Positions 44,652 to 52,449 of a stretch of DNA of 64,000 bases are shown one piece after another. The DNA comes from Cupriavidus basilensis (lineage in GTDB: Bacteria > Pseudomonadota > Gammaproteobacteria > Burkholderiales > Burkholderiaceae). The notes under the pieces were generated by a model. That model did no database searches, had not been told where the DNA came from, and saw only the letters and a list, made by a program, of their open reading frames with translations. Position numbers and translations under genes: made by a program. The stretch is from positions 1 to 64,000 of the forward strand of contig NZ_BBQM01000034.1 in NCBI RefSeq assembly GCF_000876015.1, in the 5' to 3' direction. Every line of letters begins with the position of its first letter. Position 1 is the first letter of the stretch.

Positions 44652-44960
44652 TCAAGCTGCCACGACGGCGCCGGTGGTCTTCAGCACGCGCACGCGCTTG
44701 CCGTCTTCCACCTTGATGCCGACGCGCGACGGCTTGCCATTGGCATCCACGAGCGCAACGTTGGAAATATGCAGCGGCATGACCTTGTCGACCACACCAC
44801 CGGTGGTGCCCAGCATCGGGTTCGGACGTGCATGCTTCTTGGCAACGTTCACGCCTTCAACCACGACCTTGTCGCCGAGCATGGCTTGCACGGTACCGCG
44901 CTTGCCCTTGTCTTTGCCGGTCAGGACGATGACTTCGTCGCCTTTGCGAATCTTGTTCAT
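44652..44960 (-). CDS. rplX: 50S ribosomal protein L24
   Basis: L24 (102 residues) initiates 50S assembly near the tunnel exit. The KOW motif is IRKGDEVIVLTGKDKGKRGTV at the N-terminus. The C-terminal part GIKVEDGKRVRVLKTTG is normal. It follows rplN by nine bases. Confidence 0.98.
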   Translation of the reverse strand: MNKIRKGDEVIVLTGKDKGKRGTVQAMLGDKVVVEGVNVAKKHARPNPMLGTTGGVVDKVMPLHISNVALVDANGKPSRVGIKVEDGKRVRVLKTTGAVVAA

Positions 44961-44969
44961 GGCGGCTCC

Positions 44970-45338
44970 TTACAGCACTTCCGGCGCGAGCGACACGATC
45001 TTCATGAAGCGCTCGGTACGGAGTTCACGAGTCACCGGCCCGAAGATACGGGTGCCGATCGGCTCGAGCTTGGTGTTCAGCAGGACAGCGGCATTGCTGT
45101 CGAACTTGACGAGCGAACCATCGGCACGGCGCACGCCCTTGGCGGTGCGAACGACGACGGCATTGTAAATATCGCCCTTCTTCACGCGACCGCGCGGCGC
45201 TGCGTCCTTGACGGTCACCTTGATGATGTCGCCCACGCTCGCATAGCGGCGCTTGGACCCACCCAGCACTTTGATGCACAGAACTTCGCGCGCACCAGTG
45301 TTATCGGCCACTTCGAGCCGGCTTTCTGTCTGAATCAT
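44970..45338 (-). CDS. rplN: 50S ribosomal protein L14
   Basis: L14 (122 residues) forms an intersubunit bridge and is the first gene of the spc segment. It starts MIQTESRLEVADNTGAREV, fixing the ATG at 45338; the frame extends 11 codons upstream without conservation. The gap of 277 bases to rpsQ holds a strong promoter, so the S10 and spc units are separable here. Confidence 0.98.
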   Translation of the reverse strand: MIQTESRLEVADNTGAREVLCIKVLGGSKRRYASVGDIIKVTVKDAAPRGRVKKGDIYNAVVVRTAKGVRRADGSLVKFDSNAAVLLNTKLEPIGTRIFGPVTRELRTERFMKIVSLAPEVL

Positions 45339-45556
45339 GGTGTTATCTTCCCAACTTAATCCACCGGGCAACGCCCGCCGGTCAGTCTTGGTCCCGTCGG
45401 CCTCCGGCTTTGCGCCAGCAACCGTTTGGGTTGATCAACTTTGAAGTCGGTAGTTACCAGGCAGCCTGAACATGGTTAATCAGGAGCCGCTCGGCCTAGG
45501 TTCGCCCAGTCGATTCGCCGTGGTGATGGTGCTAAGGCGAATGCAACAAAGCGGAA

Positions 45557-45585
45557 GTCCAGGATTATAGCACATAACCCTGGAC
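45557..45585. promoter_or_regulatory. Inverted repeat overlapping the spc promoter
   Basis: Perfect 7-bp arms GTCCAGG (45557-45563) and CCTGGAC (45579-45585) flank 15 bases that contain the -10 box. A further TTAT/ATAA pairing lies inside. The repeat covers the -10 and spacer, a place suited to a repressor or to a structured DNA site. Confidence 0.5.
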
Positions 45586-45591
45586 TCGCAA
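45564..45591 (-). promoter_or_regulatory. Promoter of the spc segment (rplN onward)
   Basis: On the minus strand TTGCGA (45591-45586) is 16 bases from a consensus TATAAT (45569-45564). The -10 box is preceded by TGC, an extended -10. The start site would be near 45557, giving a leader of about 220 bases before rplN. Confidence 0.75.
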
Positions 45592-45615
45592 GTCAACCGA
45601 AAACCGTGTGGTTTT

Positions 45616-45894
45616 TTAGATGACGCGCGCAGCTTCGACCAGACGGGAAACCACCCAGGACTTGGTCCGCGACAGCGGACGCGATTCCTGGATCTCGACC
45701 TTGTCGCCTTCCTTGTACTGGTTGGCTTCGTCGTGCGCGTGGTACTTCTTCGAACGCAGCACGTACTTGCCGTACAGAGGATGCTTGACGCGGTTTTCGA
45801 TCAGGACCGTGACGGTCTTGTCCATCTTGTCGCTGACTACACGGCCGACCAGAGTGCGGCGAAGCGACGATTCCGTTTGTGCAGTTTCAGTCAT
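45616..45894 (-). CDS. rpsQ: 30S ribosomal protein S17
   Basis: S17 (92 residues) is an OB-fold protein of early 30S assembly. It has the conserved LVGRVVSDKMDKTVTVLIE and YGKYVLRSKKYHAHDE. It overlaps rpmC by four bases and is the last gene of the S10 segment. A short AAAACC/GGTTTT stem follows the stop but is a weak terminator at best. Confidence 0.98.
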   Translation of the reverse strand: MTETAQTESSLRRTLVGRVVSDKMDKTVTVLIENRVKHPLYGKYVLRSKKYHAHDEANQYKEGDKVEIQESRPLSRTKSWVVSRLVEAARVI

Positions 45895-46085
45895 TTCGTG
45901 GTCGCCTTCTCGTTCAGCACGGTTTGCACCCGCGCGATGTCCTTGCGCACCTTCTTCAGCTGGCTGGTGTTCTGCAGCTGTTGGGTGGCCTTTTGCATGC
46001 GCAGGCTAAATTGGGCCTTCAGCAGCTCGGAGAGCTCCTGGTTCAGCCCGGCGGCGTCCTTGCCGCGAAGTTCGGATGCTTTCAT
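45891..46085 (-). CDS. rpmC: 50S ribosomal protein L29
   Basis: L29 (64 residues) is the two-helix protein at the tunnel exit, part of the docking site for SRP and trigger factor. MKASELRGKDAAGLNQEL and FSLRMQKATQQLQNTSQLKKVRKDIARV are typical. Stop overlaps the rpsQ start. Confidence 0.97.
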   Translation of the reverse strand: MKASELRGKDAAGLNQELSELLKAQFSLRMQKATQQLQNTSQLKKVRKDIARVQTVLNEKATTK

Positions 46086-46096
46086 CCCTGCTCTCC

Positions 46097-46513
46097 TTAC
46101 GTCCCGACCTGGCGCACCACGAAATTGGTGGCGATCGGCAGCTTGGCAGCCGCGAGGCGGAACGCCTCACGTGCCAGCTCTTCGGTCACGCCATCCATTT
46201 CGTACAGCATCTTGCCCGGCTGGATTTCTGCCACGTAGTATTCCGGATTACCCTTACCGTTACCCATACGGACTTCGGCGGGCTTCTTCGAGATCGGCTT
46301 GTCCGGGAAAATCCGGATCCAGATGCGGCCGCCACGCTTGATGTGACGGGTCATCGCACGACGCGCCGACTCGATCTGGCGGGCCGTCAGACGGCCACGG
46401 CCCATTGCCTTCAGGCCGAATTCACCGAAAGACACGGCGTTGCCACGGGTAGCCTTACCCGTGTTGCGGCCTTTCTGCTCCTTGCGGTATTTTCTGCGCT
46501 TAGGTTGCAGCAT
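46097..46513 (-). CDS. rplP: 50S ribosomal protein L16
   Basis: L16 (138 residues) contacts A-site tRNA. It starts MLQPKRRKYRKEQKGRN and has the conserved MGRGRLTARQIESARRAMTR and GKMLYEMDGV. The Arg in MGKGKG-type loop region reads RMGNGKGNPEYYVAEIQPGK, normal for the family. Confidence 0.98.
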   Translation of the reverse strand: MLQPKRRKYRKEQKGRNTGKATRGNAVSFGEFGLKAMGRGRLTARQIESARRAMTRHIKRGGRIWIRIFPDKPISKKPAEVRMGNGKGNPEYYVAEIQPGKMLYEMDGVTEELAREAFRLAAAKLPIATNFVVRQVGT

Positions 46514-46515
46514 CG

Positions 46516-47322
46516 TTATTCTCCACTCTTCGCATCTGCGCCAGGCGCAGCGCGGCGACCGGCACCGGCGCCACCAGCACCACCGCGGCGGTTGCCACCC
46601 GGACGGCCTTCGCCTTCGCGGCGGCGGCCTTCGGGACGGCCCGGACGGCGGCGACGTTCGTCTTGCGGCTCTTCCACCACCGGCGCGTCGTTGCGGCCGA
46701 GGTGATCACCCTTGTAGACCCACACCTTGACACCGATGATGCCGTAGGTGGTTTCTGCTTCGGAGAAGCCGTAGTCGATGTCGGCGCGCAGGGTGTGCAG
46801 GGGCACACGGCCTTCGCGGTACCATTCGGTACGTGCGATTTCGATGCCGTTCAGGCGGCCGGCGCTCATGATCTTGATGCCCTGGGCACCGAGGCGCATC
46901 GCGTTCTGCATCGCGCGCTTCATGGCGCGGCGGAACATGATGCGGCGCTCGAGCTGCTGGGTGATCGAGTCGGCGATCAGCTGCGCATCGGTTTCCGGCT
47001 TGCGGATTTCCTCGATGTTCACGTGCACGGGCACACCCATGCGGCGTTGCAGCTCGGCCTTGAGCAGTTCGATGTCCTCGCCCTTCTTGCCGATGACCAC
47101 GCCCGGACGCGAGCTGTAAATGGTCAGACGTGCGTTGCGGGCGGGGCGCTCGATGACGACGCGGCCAACCGAAGCGTTCTTGAGCTTCTTCTTCAGAAAC
47201 TCGCGAACTTCGATGTCTTCCTTCAGCATGCCGGCGAACTTCGTGTTGTTGGCGTACCAACGCGAAGCCCAGTTACGGCTGACGGCCAGACGGAAGCCAG
47301 TCGGATGAATCTTCTGTCCCAT
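46516..47322 (-). CDS. rpsC: 30S ribosomal protein S3
   Basis: S3 lines the mRNA entry tunnel. The KH domain has VVIGKKGEDIELLK and the C-terminal domain ARTEWYREGRVPLHTLRADIDYG. At 268 residues it exceeds E. coli S3 by 35. The extra sequence is a Gly/Arg-rich tail from about residue 215 (DERRRRPGRPEGRRREGEG). Related tails occur in other Burkholderiales; function unknown. Confidence 0.98.
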   Translation of the reverse strand: MGQKIHPTGFRLAVSRNWASRWYANNTKFAGMLKEDIEVREFLKKKLKNASVGRVVIERPARNARLTIYSSRPGVVIGKKGEDIELLKAELQRRMGVPVHVNIEEIRKPETDAQLIADSITQQLERRIMFRRAMKRAMQNAMRLGAQGIKIMSAGRLNGIEIARTEWYREGRVPLHTLRADIDYGFSEAETTYGIIGVKVWVYKGDHLGRNDAPVVEEPQDERRRRPGRPEGRRREGEGRPGGNRRGGAGGAGAGRRAAPGADAKSGE

Positions 47323-47331
47323 CGTGACTCC

Positions 47332-47661
47332 TTAGTTGCCGAGCGTCACAGTGATGTGACAGGTTTGTTTCTCGATGCGGTTGCCGCGGCCCTTGGCTCG
47401 TGCCGTGAAGCGCTTGAGCGAGGTTGCCTTGTCGACGAAGATGGTCTTGACCTTCAGTTCGTCGATGTCGGCGCCTTCGTTGTGCTCGGCGTTGGCGATG
47501 GCCGATTCGACCACCTTCTTCACGATCCCGGCAGCCTTTTTCGGGCTGAACGTCAGGACGTTGAGCGCGCGCTCGATCGGCAGACCGCGGATCTGGTCGG
47601 CGACCAGGCGAGTTTTCTGGGCGGAGATGCGGGCACCGCGATGAATCGCTTTCACTTCCAT
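47332..47661 (-). CDS. rplV: 50S ribosomal protein L22
   Basis: L22 (109 residues) has a beta-hairpin that reaches the exit-tunnel constriction. Conserved parts are SAQKTRLVADQIRG, KKVVESAIANAEHNEG and the hairpin GRGNRIEKQTCHITV. No change suggesting macrolide resistance is obvious. Confidence 0.98.
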   Translation of the reverse strand: MEVKAIHRGARISAQKTRLVADQIRGLPIERALNVLTFSPKKAAGIVKKVVESAIANAEHNEGADIDELKVKTIFVDKATSLKRFTARAKGRGNRIEKQTCHITVTLGN

Positions 47662-47670
47662 GATGGCACC

Positions 47671-47946
47671 TTACCTCTTCGCTTTCTTGTCAGCCGCGTG
47701 GCCCTTGAACGTGCGGGTGAGCGCAAATTCGCCGAGCTTGTGGCCGACCATGTTTTCCGAAACGTACACCGGCACGTGTTGACGGCCGTTGTGAACGGCG
47801 ATCGTCAGGCCGATGAATTCCGGCAGAATGGTCGAGCGACGCGACCAAGTCTTGATGGGCTTCTTGTCCTTGCCGCCTGCAGCCGCTTCCACCTTTTTCA
47901 GCAGGTGGGCGTCACAGAACGGACCCTTTTTTGCGGAACGTGTCAT
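47671..47946 (-). CDS. rpsS: 30S ribosomal protein S19
   Basis: S19 (91 residues) sits in the 30S head with S13. It reads MTRSAKKGPFCDAHL and IKTWSRRSTILPEFIGLTIAVHNG, ending in HKLGEFALTRTFKGH. Normal length and position between rplB and rplV. Confidence 0.98.
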   Translation of the reverse strand: MTRSAKKGPFCDAHLLKKVEAAAGGKDKKPIKTWSRRSTILPEFIGLTIAVHNGRQHVPVYVSENMVGHKLGEFALTRTFKGHAADKKAKR

Positions 47947-47967
47947 GTCTAGGCTCCTACCTACCGA

Positions 47968-48798
47968 TTAACGCTTGTGGCGCTTCTGCACGATCATGCT
48001 GGCAGTGCGCTTGTTGCTGCGGGTACGGTAACCCTTGGCCGGGGTACCCCACGGCGAAACCGGATCGCGACCAGCGGCGGTCTTGCCTTCACCACCACCG
48101 TGCGGGTGATCCACCGGGTTCATCACGACACCACGCACCGTCGGGCGGATACCGCGCCAGCGGGTGGCACCGGCCTTGCCGATGACGCGCAGGCTGTGCT
48201 CTTCGTTGCCGACTTCACCGATGGTGGCGCGGCATTCGATGTGCACGCGGCGCACTTCGCCGGAGCGCAGGCGCACCTGGGCGTAGATGCCTTCGCGAGC
48301 CAGCAGCACGGCGGAACCGCCGGCGGCGCGCGCGATCTGGGCACCCTTGCCGGGCAGCATTTCCACGTTGTTGATCGTGGTGCCGACCGGGATGTTGCGG
48401 ATCGGCAGGTTGTTGCCGGCCTTGATCGGCGCTTCCGAGCCGTTCAGCACGGCCTGGCCGGCCACCATGCCCTTCGTGGCGATGATGTAGCGGCGCTCGC
48501 CGTCGGCGAACAGCACCAGCGCGATGTTGGCGCTGCGGTTCGGATCGTATTCCAGGCGCTCGACCTTGGCGGGGATGCCGTCCTTGTCGTTGCGCTTGAA
48601 GTCGACCACGCGGTAGTGGTGCTTATGACCACCGCCCTTGTGGCGGGTGGTGATGTGACCGTTGTTGTTGCGGCCCGACTTCTGGAATTGCTTTTCCAGC
48701 AGCGGAGCGTGGGGCTCGCCCTTGTGCAGGTTGGGATTGACAACCTTCACCATCGAGCGACGGCCCGGGGACGTCGGCTTGGTCTTGACGAGTGCCAT
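47968..48798 (-). CDS. rplB: 50S ribosomal protein L2
   Basis: L2 (276 residues) supports peptidyl transfer and subunit joining. The conserved histidine lies in VVMNPVDHPHGGGEGK. The N-terminal NPNLHKGEPHAPLL and C-terminal SPWGTPAKGYRTRSNKRT are intact. It starts two bases after the rplW stop. Confidence 0.98.
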   Translation of the reverse strand: MALVKTKPTSPGRRSMVKVVNPNLHKGEPHAPLLEKQFQKSGRNNNGHITTRHKGGGHKHHYRVVDFKRNDKDGIPAKVERLEYDPNRSANIALVLFADGERRYIIATKGMVAGQAVLNGSEAPIKAGNNLPIRNIPVGTTINNVEMLPGKGAQIARAAGGSAVLLAREGIYAQVRLRSGEVRRVHIECRATIGEVGNEEHSLRVIGKAGATRWRGIRPTVRGVVMNPVDHPHGGGEGKTAAGRDPVSPWGTPAKGYRTRSNKRTASMIVQKRHKR

Positions 48799-48800
48799 GA

Positions 48801-49115
48801 TTACTTGGCCTCCGCTTCAAAATTGATTTCCTGACCCGGCTTCAGCGAAACGTAAGCCTTCTTCACGTGGTTGCGACGCCCCATGAAGCGGCCAAAGCGC
48901 TTTTGCTTGCCCTTTTGGTTCAGGATCTGAACGGACTGCACCTCGACCTTGAACAGCAGCTCGACCGCCGCCTTCACGTCTGCCTTGTTGGCATCGCGAG
49001 CGACTTCGAACACGACTTGTTCGTTCTTGTCGGCGACCAGGGTTGCCTTTTCGGAAACCACCGGCGCGAGCAGCACCTGCATCAAACGATGATCGTTCTT
49101 GGCTACTTGCGTCAT
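48801..49115 (-). CDS. rplW: 50S ribosomal protein L23
   Basis: L23 (104 residues) is the trigger-factor and SRP docking protein at the tunnel exit. Conserved parts are LLAPVVSEKATLVADKNEQ and VQILNQKGKQKRFGRFMGRRN. It overlaps rplD by four bases (ATGA). Confidence 0.98.
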   Translation of the reverse strand: MTQVAKNDHRLMQVLLAPVVSEKATLVADKNEQVVFEVARDANKADVKAAVELLFKVEVQSVQILNQKGKQKRFGRFMGRRNHVKKAYVSLKPGQEINFEAEAK

Positions 49116-49732
49116 TTCAGCAACTCCTCGATCTGCGCGACGGCTGCCTTGGTCACCAGCACCTTCTTGTAGTGCACGAGCGACAGCGGGTCAGCCTGGC
49201 GCGGCTCGACAACCGCCACGTGCGGCAGGTTGCGCGAAGCCAGGTAGAGGTTTTCGTCGAGGCTGTCGGTGATGATCAGCACCGAGTCCAGGCCCATGGC
49301 CTTGAACTTGTCGGCCAAGAGCTTGGTCTTGGGCGCATCGACGGTGAAACCGTCCACCACGTTGATACGACCTTCACGTGCGAGCTGCGAGTAGATCGAG
49401 CGCATGCCGGCACGGAACATCTTCTTGTTGACCTTCTGGCTGAAGTTCTCTTCCGGCGAATTCGGGAAGATGCGGCCGCCCCCGCGCCACAGCGGCGAGG
49501 AAGACATACCGGCACGGGCACGGCCCGTACCCTTCTGGCGCCACGGCTTCTTGGTCGTGTGCTTGACCTCTTCACGATCCTTCTGCTTACGGTTGCCGCT
49601 GCGAGCGTTGGCCTGGTAAGCGACGACGATCTGGTGAACGAGGGCTTCGTTGTAGTCACGGCCGAAGACTTCGGGCGAGGCGTCAACGCCCGCGCCGACT
49701 TGGCCATTGTCCTGGAGGAGCTTGAGTTCCAT
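49112..49732 (-). CDS. rplD: 50S ribosomal protein L4
   Basis: L4 (206 residues) extends a loop into the exit tunnel and, in E. coli, represses its own S10 operon. The tunnel loop includes KPWRQKGTGRARAGMSSSPLWRGGG. The C-terminal half is conserved. In this genome rpsJ is not co-transcribed with rplD, so any L4 feedback would act on the rplC leader instead (inference). Confidence 0.98.
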   Translation of the reverse strand: MELKLLQDNGQVGAGVDASPEVFGRDYNEALVHQIVVAYQANARSGNRKQKDREEVKHTTKKPWRQKGTGRARAGMSSSPLWRGGGRIFPNSPEENFSQKVNKKMFRAGMRSIYSQLAREGRINVVDGFTVDAPKTKLLADKFKAMGLDSVLIITDSLDENLYLASRNLPHVAVVEPRQADPLSLVHYKKVLVTKAAVAQIEELLK

Positions 49733-49743
49733 TGATTCGCTCC

Positions 49744-50394
49744 TTAAGCTTTGGCTTTGGCCTTGACGGCCGGGGTCACGATGACCTTGCCGCCCTTGGA
49801 ACCGGGGATCGCGCCCTTGACCAGCAGCAGCTTGCGCTCTGCGTCGATCTTGGCGATTTCCAGGTTCTGGACGGTGCGGGTGACGTCACCCAGGTGGCCC
49901 GTCATGCGCTTGCCGGGGAACACACGGCCCGGATCCTGCGCCATACCGATGGAACCCGGCACGTTGTGCGAACGCGAGTTACCGTGGGTGGCACGACCGG
50001 ATGCGAAGTGGTGGCGCTTGATGGTACCGGCGTAGCCCTTACCGATGCTGACGCCCTGCACGTCGATCTTCTGACCGACTTCGAACAGGTCGACCGACAG
50101 CGAACCGCCAGCTTGCAGTTCGCCCGCCTTGGCGGCATCGATACGGAATTCGCGGATGATTTCGCCGGCTTCGACACCAGCTTTGGCGAGATGACCCGCC
50201 AGCGGCTTGGTGACGCGACTGGCGCGGCGTGCGCCGAAAGTGACTTGAACCGCGGTATAACCGTCGGTCTCGTCCGTCTTGATTTGCGTCACGCGGTTGT
50301 CGCCGACCTCGACCACGGTAACGGGAATCGAATCACCGTCGTCCGTGAAAATACGGGTCATGCCAACCTTGCGACCTACAAGGCCAAGGCTCAT
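49744..50394 (-). CDS. rplC: 50S ribosomal protein L3
   Basis: L3 (216 residues) reaches the peptidyl-transferase centre. It starts MSLGLVGRKVGMTRIFTDDG, fixing the ATG at 50394, and has the conserved HHFASGRATHGNSRSHNVPGSIG loop with a Gln (AQDPGRV) that PrmB methylates in E. coli. It is now the first gene of its transcript: rpsJ, its usual upstream neighbour, is 5.6 kb away beyond a catabolic insert. Confidence 0.98.
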   Translation of the reverse strand: MSLGLVGRKVGMTRIFTDDGDSIPVTVVEVGDNRVTQIKTDETDGYTAVQVTFGARRASRVTKPLAGHLAKAGVEAGEIIREFRIDAAKAGELQAGGSLSVDLFEVGQKIDVQGVSIGKGYAGTIKRHHFASGRATHGNSRSHNVPGSIGMAQDPGRVFPGKRMTGHLGDVTRTVQNLEIAKIDAERKLLLVKGAIPGSKGGKVIVTPAVKAKAKA

Positions 50395-50522
50395 GGTTTG
50401 CTCCATTCCCAGCTGCGATTGGCCGGGGCTGATTGATACACGAAAACTGTGTGTGCAAACTGCGTTTGCAGTGCGCGGGCTTGCGCTAAAGAAGACGGCG
50501 CGCGGCCAAAACGGCCAGCCCA

Positions 50523-50544
50523 CTACCCATAGACAAACGGGTAG
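50523..50544 (-). promoter_or_regulatory. 5'-terminal stem-loop in the rplC leader
   Basis: The predicted start site of rplC mRNA (about 50545-50547) is followed at once by CTACCC (50544-50539) that pairs perfectly with GGGTAG (50528-50523) around a 10-base loop. Such a 5' stem-loop could protect the mRNA or act as an r-protein target. About 130 bases of leader follow before the rplC ATG. Confidence 0.5.
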
Positions 50545-50550
50545 CCTTAC

Positions 50551-50579
50551 ACTATATCGCACTGGTTTGGAAAGAGCAA
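50551..50579 (-). promoter_or_regulatory. Promoter of the rplC-rpsQ segment
   Basis: On the minus strand TTGCTC (50579-50574) lies 17 bases from TATAGT (50556-50551). It lies in the 282-base gap between the flavin reductase gene and rplC. Because rpsJ ends in a terminator far upstream, a promoter is required here, which strengthens the call. Confidence 0.65.
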
Positions 50580-50676
50580 GCACGGCGTGGAATGTCGCCG
50601 CACGTCGGGGCGCCGCGTGTTGCTTTGTGACGTTTTCCGCTACTTTTGCCGGCCGATGGCGGCGTCATGCGGGGCT

Positions 50677-51177
50677 TCAGCGGCCCGCGGCGGCGCCGAT
50701 GCGGACGAATTCGCCGCCATAGAACACCAGCGGCTCGCCCTCCCCGGCTTCAAACCCCTCGACCGCGCCCACGATCAGCAGATGGTCGCCGACCGGGTCG
50801 GCGCGCTCGACCCGGCACGCCAGCGTGGCCAGCGCGTCCGCCAGGTAGGGCACGCCGCGCGGGCAGCGCCGGTGCGCGACGCCGGCGAACTTGTCCGCCG
50901 CGGGCGTGGCGAAGCGGCGCGCGAGCTCGCCCTGCTCCGCGCGCAGGATGCTGATGCCGAAGGCGGCGCCCGGCGCGAAGTGCGCGGCGCTCGGCGAATG
51001 CAGGGCCAGGCTCCACAGGATCAGCGGCGGCGCCAGCGACAGCGAGGCGAACGAGTTGACGGTCAGGCCGAGCGGACGGCCGCCGGCGCCGCACGCGCCG
51101 ATGACCGCCACGCCCGTGGCATAGCGCCCGCAGGCGCGCCGCAGCGCGCGCGCGTCGCCGGTGGCGGCCGCCGCCAT
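50677..51177 (-). CDS. iifD: Flavin reductase, partner of the StyA-like monooxygenase
   Basis: This 166-residue protein belongs to the HpaC/StyB-type flavin reductases, which supply reduced FAD to two-component monooxygenases using NAD(P)H. Family marks are YATGVAVIGACG, LTVNSFASLSLAPPLILWSL, GISILRAEQ and GDHLLIVGAVEG. It starts one base after the monooxygenase stop and is the fourth gene of the insert. The symbol follows the matching order of the indole operon iifABCD and is an inference. It could equally be called a styB-like reductase. Confidence 0.8.
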   Translation of the reverse strand: MAAAATGDARALRRACGRYATGVAVIGACGAGGRPLGLTVNSFASLSLAPPLILWSLALHSPSAAHFAPGAAFGISILRAEQGELARRFATPAADKFAGVAHRRCPRGVPYLADALATLACRVERADPVGDHLLIVGAVEGFEAGEGEPLVFYGGEFVRIGAAAGR

Positions 51178-51178
51178 C

Positions 51179-52420
51179 TCAGGCCGCCCGCGGCAGGTGC
51201 CGCTCGATCATCTGCTGGCACGCCGCGGCGTCGGCCCACCACGGGAAGAAGTCCGGCGGGTTGTCGAAGCCGTTGGCGATGCGCGCGGCCAGTGCCGGCG
51301 CCTGCCCGGCCGCGCCGAGCAGGGCCAGGATGTGGGGCGGCGGCGGCGTGAGCAGCGAGTTGGTCCAGTTGACCACGTCGCCGGCGTATTGCCAGTAGCG
51401 CGCGAAGGTTCGCTCCATCCAGCCGGCGTCAAAGGCGCGCTCGCCGTGGGCGACGATGGCGTCGAGATAGACCTTGCAGCATTTGGCGGCGTTGTTGGAG
51501 CCCTGGCCGGTGATGGGATCGTTGACGACCACCGCGTCGGCCATGCCGAACACCAGCCGCCCGGACGGCAGCGTCATGACCGGGCGGCGCACGGTCGGCG
51601 TGAAGCGCCCGGCCAGGATGCCCTGCTCGTCGGTCAGCGTCACGGCTTCGCAGCGCTCGGCCTCCCACGGCAGCCAGGTGCGCAGGATGCGCAGGCTCTC
51701 GGCGAGGTGCTGCTCCGGCGTGCGCGCCTCGGCCCAGCGGTCCATCGGGCCGCCCGGCACGCCTTCGAACACCATGATCTCGCAGGGCCCGCCCAGCGTC
51801 AGCGCCGGGAAGACGAAGTACTCGCCGACGCCCGGGATCAGGTTGAAGGCCACGCGCGAGAACGGGCTGCCCGGGCGCATGCCGTTCACGTAGGTCAGCG
51901 CCAGCGCGCGCTGCGGCGCGGTGAACGGGCTGCGCGCGGCGTCGCGCTCGAAGCGGTTGACGATCTCGCCCTTGCCGGCGGCAAGCAGCACCAGGTCGTG
52001 CTCGGCGGCCAGCGCCTCGAGTTCGGCGATGCCCGCATCGGCGATGCGCAGGTCGCCGCCGCGCTGCGCGAAGGCTTCCATCCAGGCCGGCATCTTCAGG
52101 CGCTGGTCCACGGCCTGCGCCGGCCGCTCGAGGCGCGCGGCCCAGTCGATCAGCTTCGCGCCGGGCTGCTCGGGATGCGGCACCGCCAGGCCGATGCCTT
52201 CGACCGGCGGACAGGTATCGCCCCACCAGTCGAGCGCGAGTTCGCGCTCGCACTGCAGCGCGCGGTCGAACATGCACTGGCTGGACATGACCTTGCCCGC
52301 GCGCACCTGCTCCGGCGTGCGGTTGGTCATCAGCGTGACCCGGTAGCCCCGGGCCTGCAGGCCGAGGGCCATCTGCAGGCCGGACTGGCCGGCGCCGACG
52401 ATGGCAATGCGTTGGCTCAT
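51179..52420 (-). CDS. iifC: FAD-dependent indole/styrene monooxygenase (StyA family)
   Basis: This 413-residue group E flavoprotein monooxygenase resembles StyA throughout. The FAD fold is IAIVGAGQSGLQMALGLQ at the N-terminus, ALDWW and AVDQRLKMPAWMEAF are family positions, and DPITGQGSNNAAKC is the second FAD motif. StyA enzymes epoxidise styrene and indole. Here the neighbours (DLH-SnoaL fusion, SDR, reductase, AraC regulator) match the indole oxygenase IifC rather than a styrene pathway, as no styrene-oxide isomerase or phenylacetaldehyde dehydrogenase gene is present. The ATG at 52420 follows GGAG closely; the frame upstream lies in the SDR gene. Confidence 0.8.
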   Translation of the reverse strand: MSQRIAIVGAGQSGLQMALGLQARGYRVTLMTNRTPEQVRAGKVMSSQCMFDRALQCERELALDWWGDTCPPVEGIGLAVPHPEQPGAKLIDWAARLERPAQAVDQRLKMPAWMEAFAQRGGDLRIADAGIAELEALAAEHDLVLLAAGKGEIVNRFERDAARSPFTAPQRALALTYVNGMRPGSPFSRVAFNLIPGVGEYFVFPALTLGGPCEIMVFEGVPGGPMDRWAEARTPEQHLAESLRILRTWLPWEAERCEAVTLTDEQGILAGRFTPTVRRPVMTLPSGRLVFGMADAVVVNDPITGQGSNNAAKCCKVYLDAIVAHGERAFDAGWMERTFARYWQYAGDVVNWTNSLLTPPPPHILALLGAAGQAPALAARIANGFDNPPDFFPWWADAAACQQMIERHLPRAA

Positions 52421-52449
52421 GACGATCTCCTCGATATGGGCAAGTCGCT

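Noticed and set aside
45595..45615. AAAACC/GGTTTT stem after rpsQ as an intrinsic terminator
   Set aside because: The stem is short and AT-rich, and the following sequence is not a T-run, so termination is not supported.
50677..52420. A styrene degradation operon
   Set aside because: No styrene oxide isomerase or phenylacetaldehyde dehydrogenase is present; the DLH-SnoaL fusion and SDR fit an indole pathway better.
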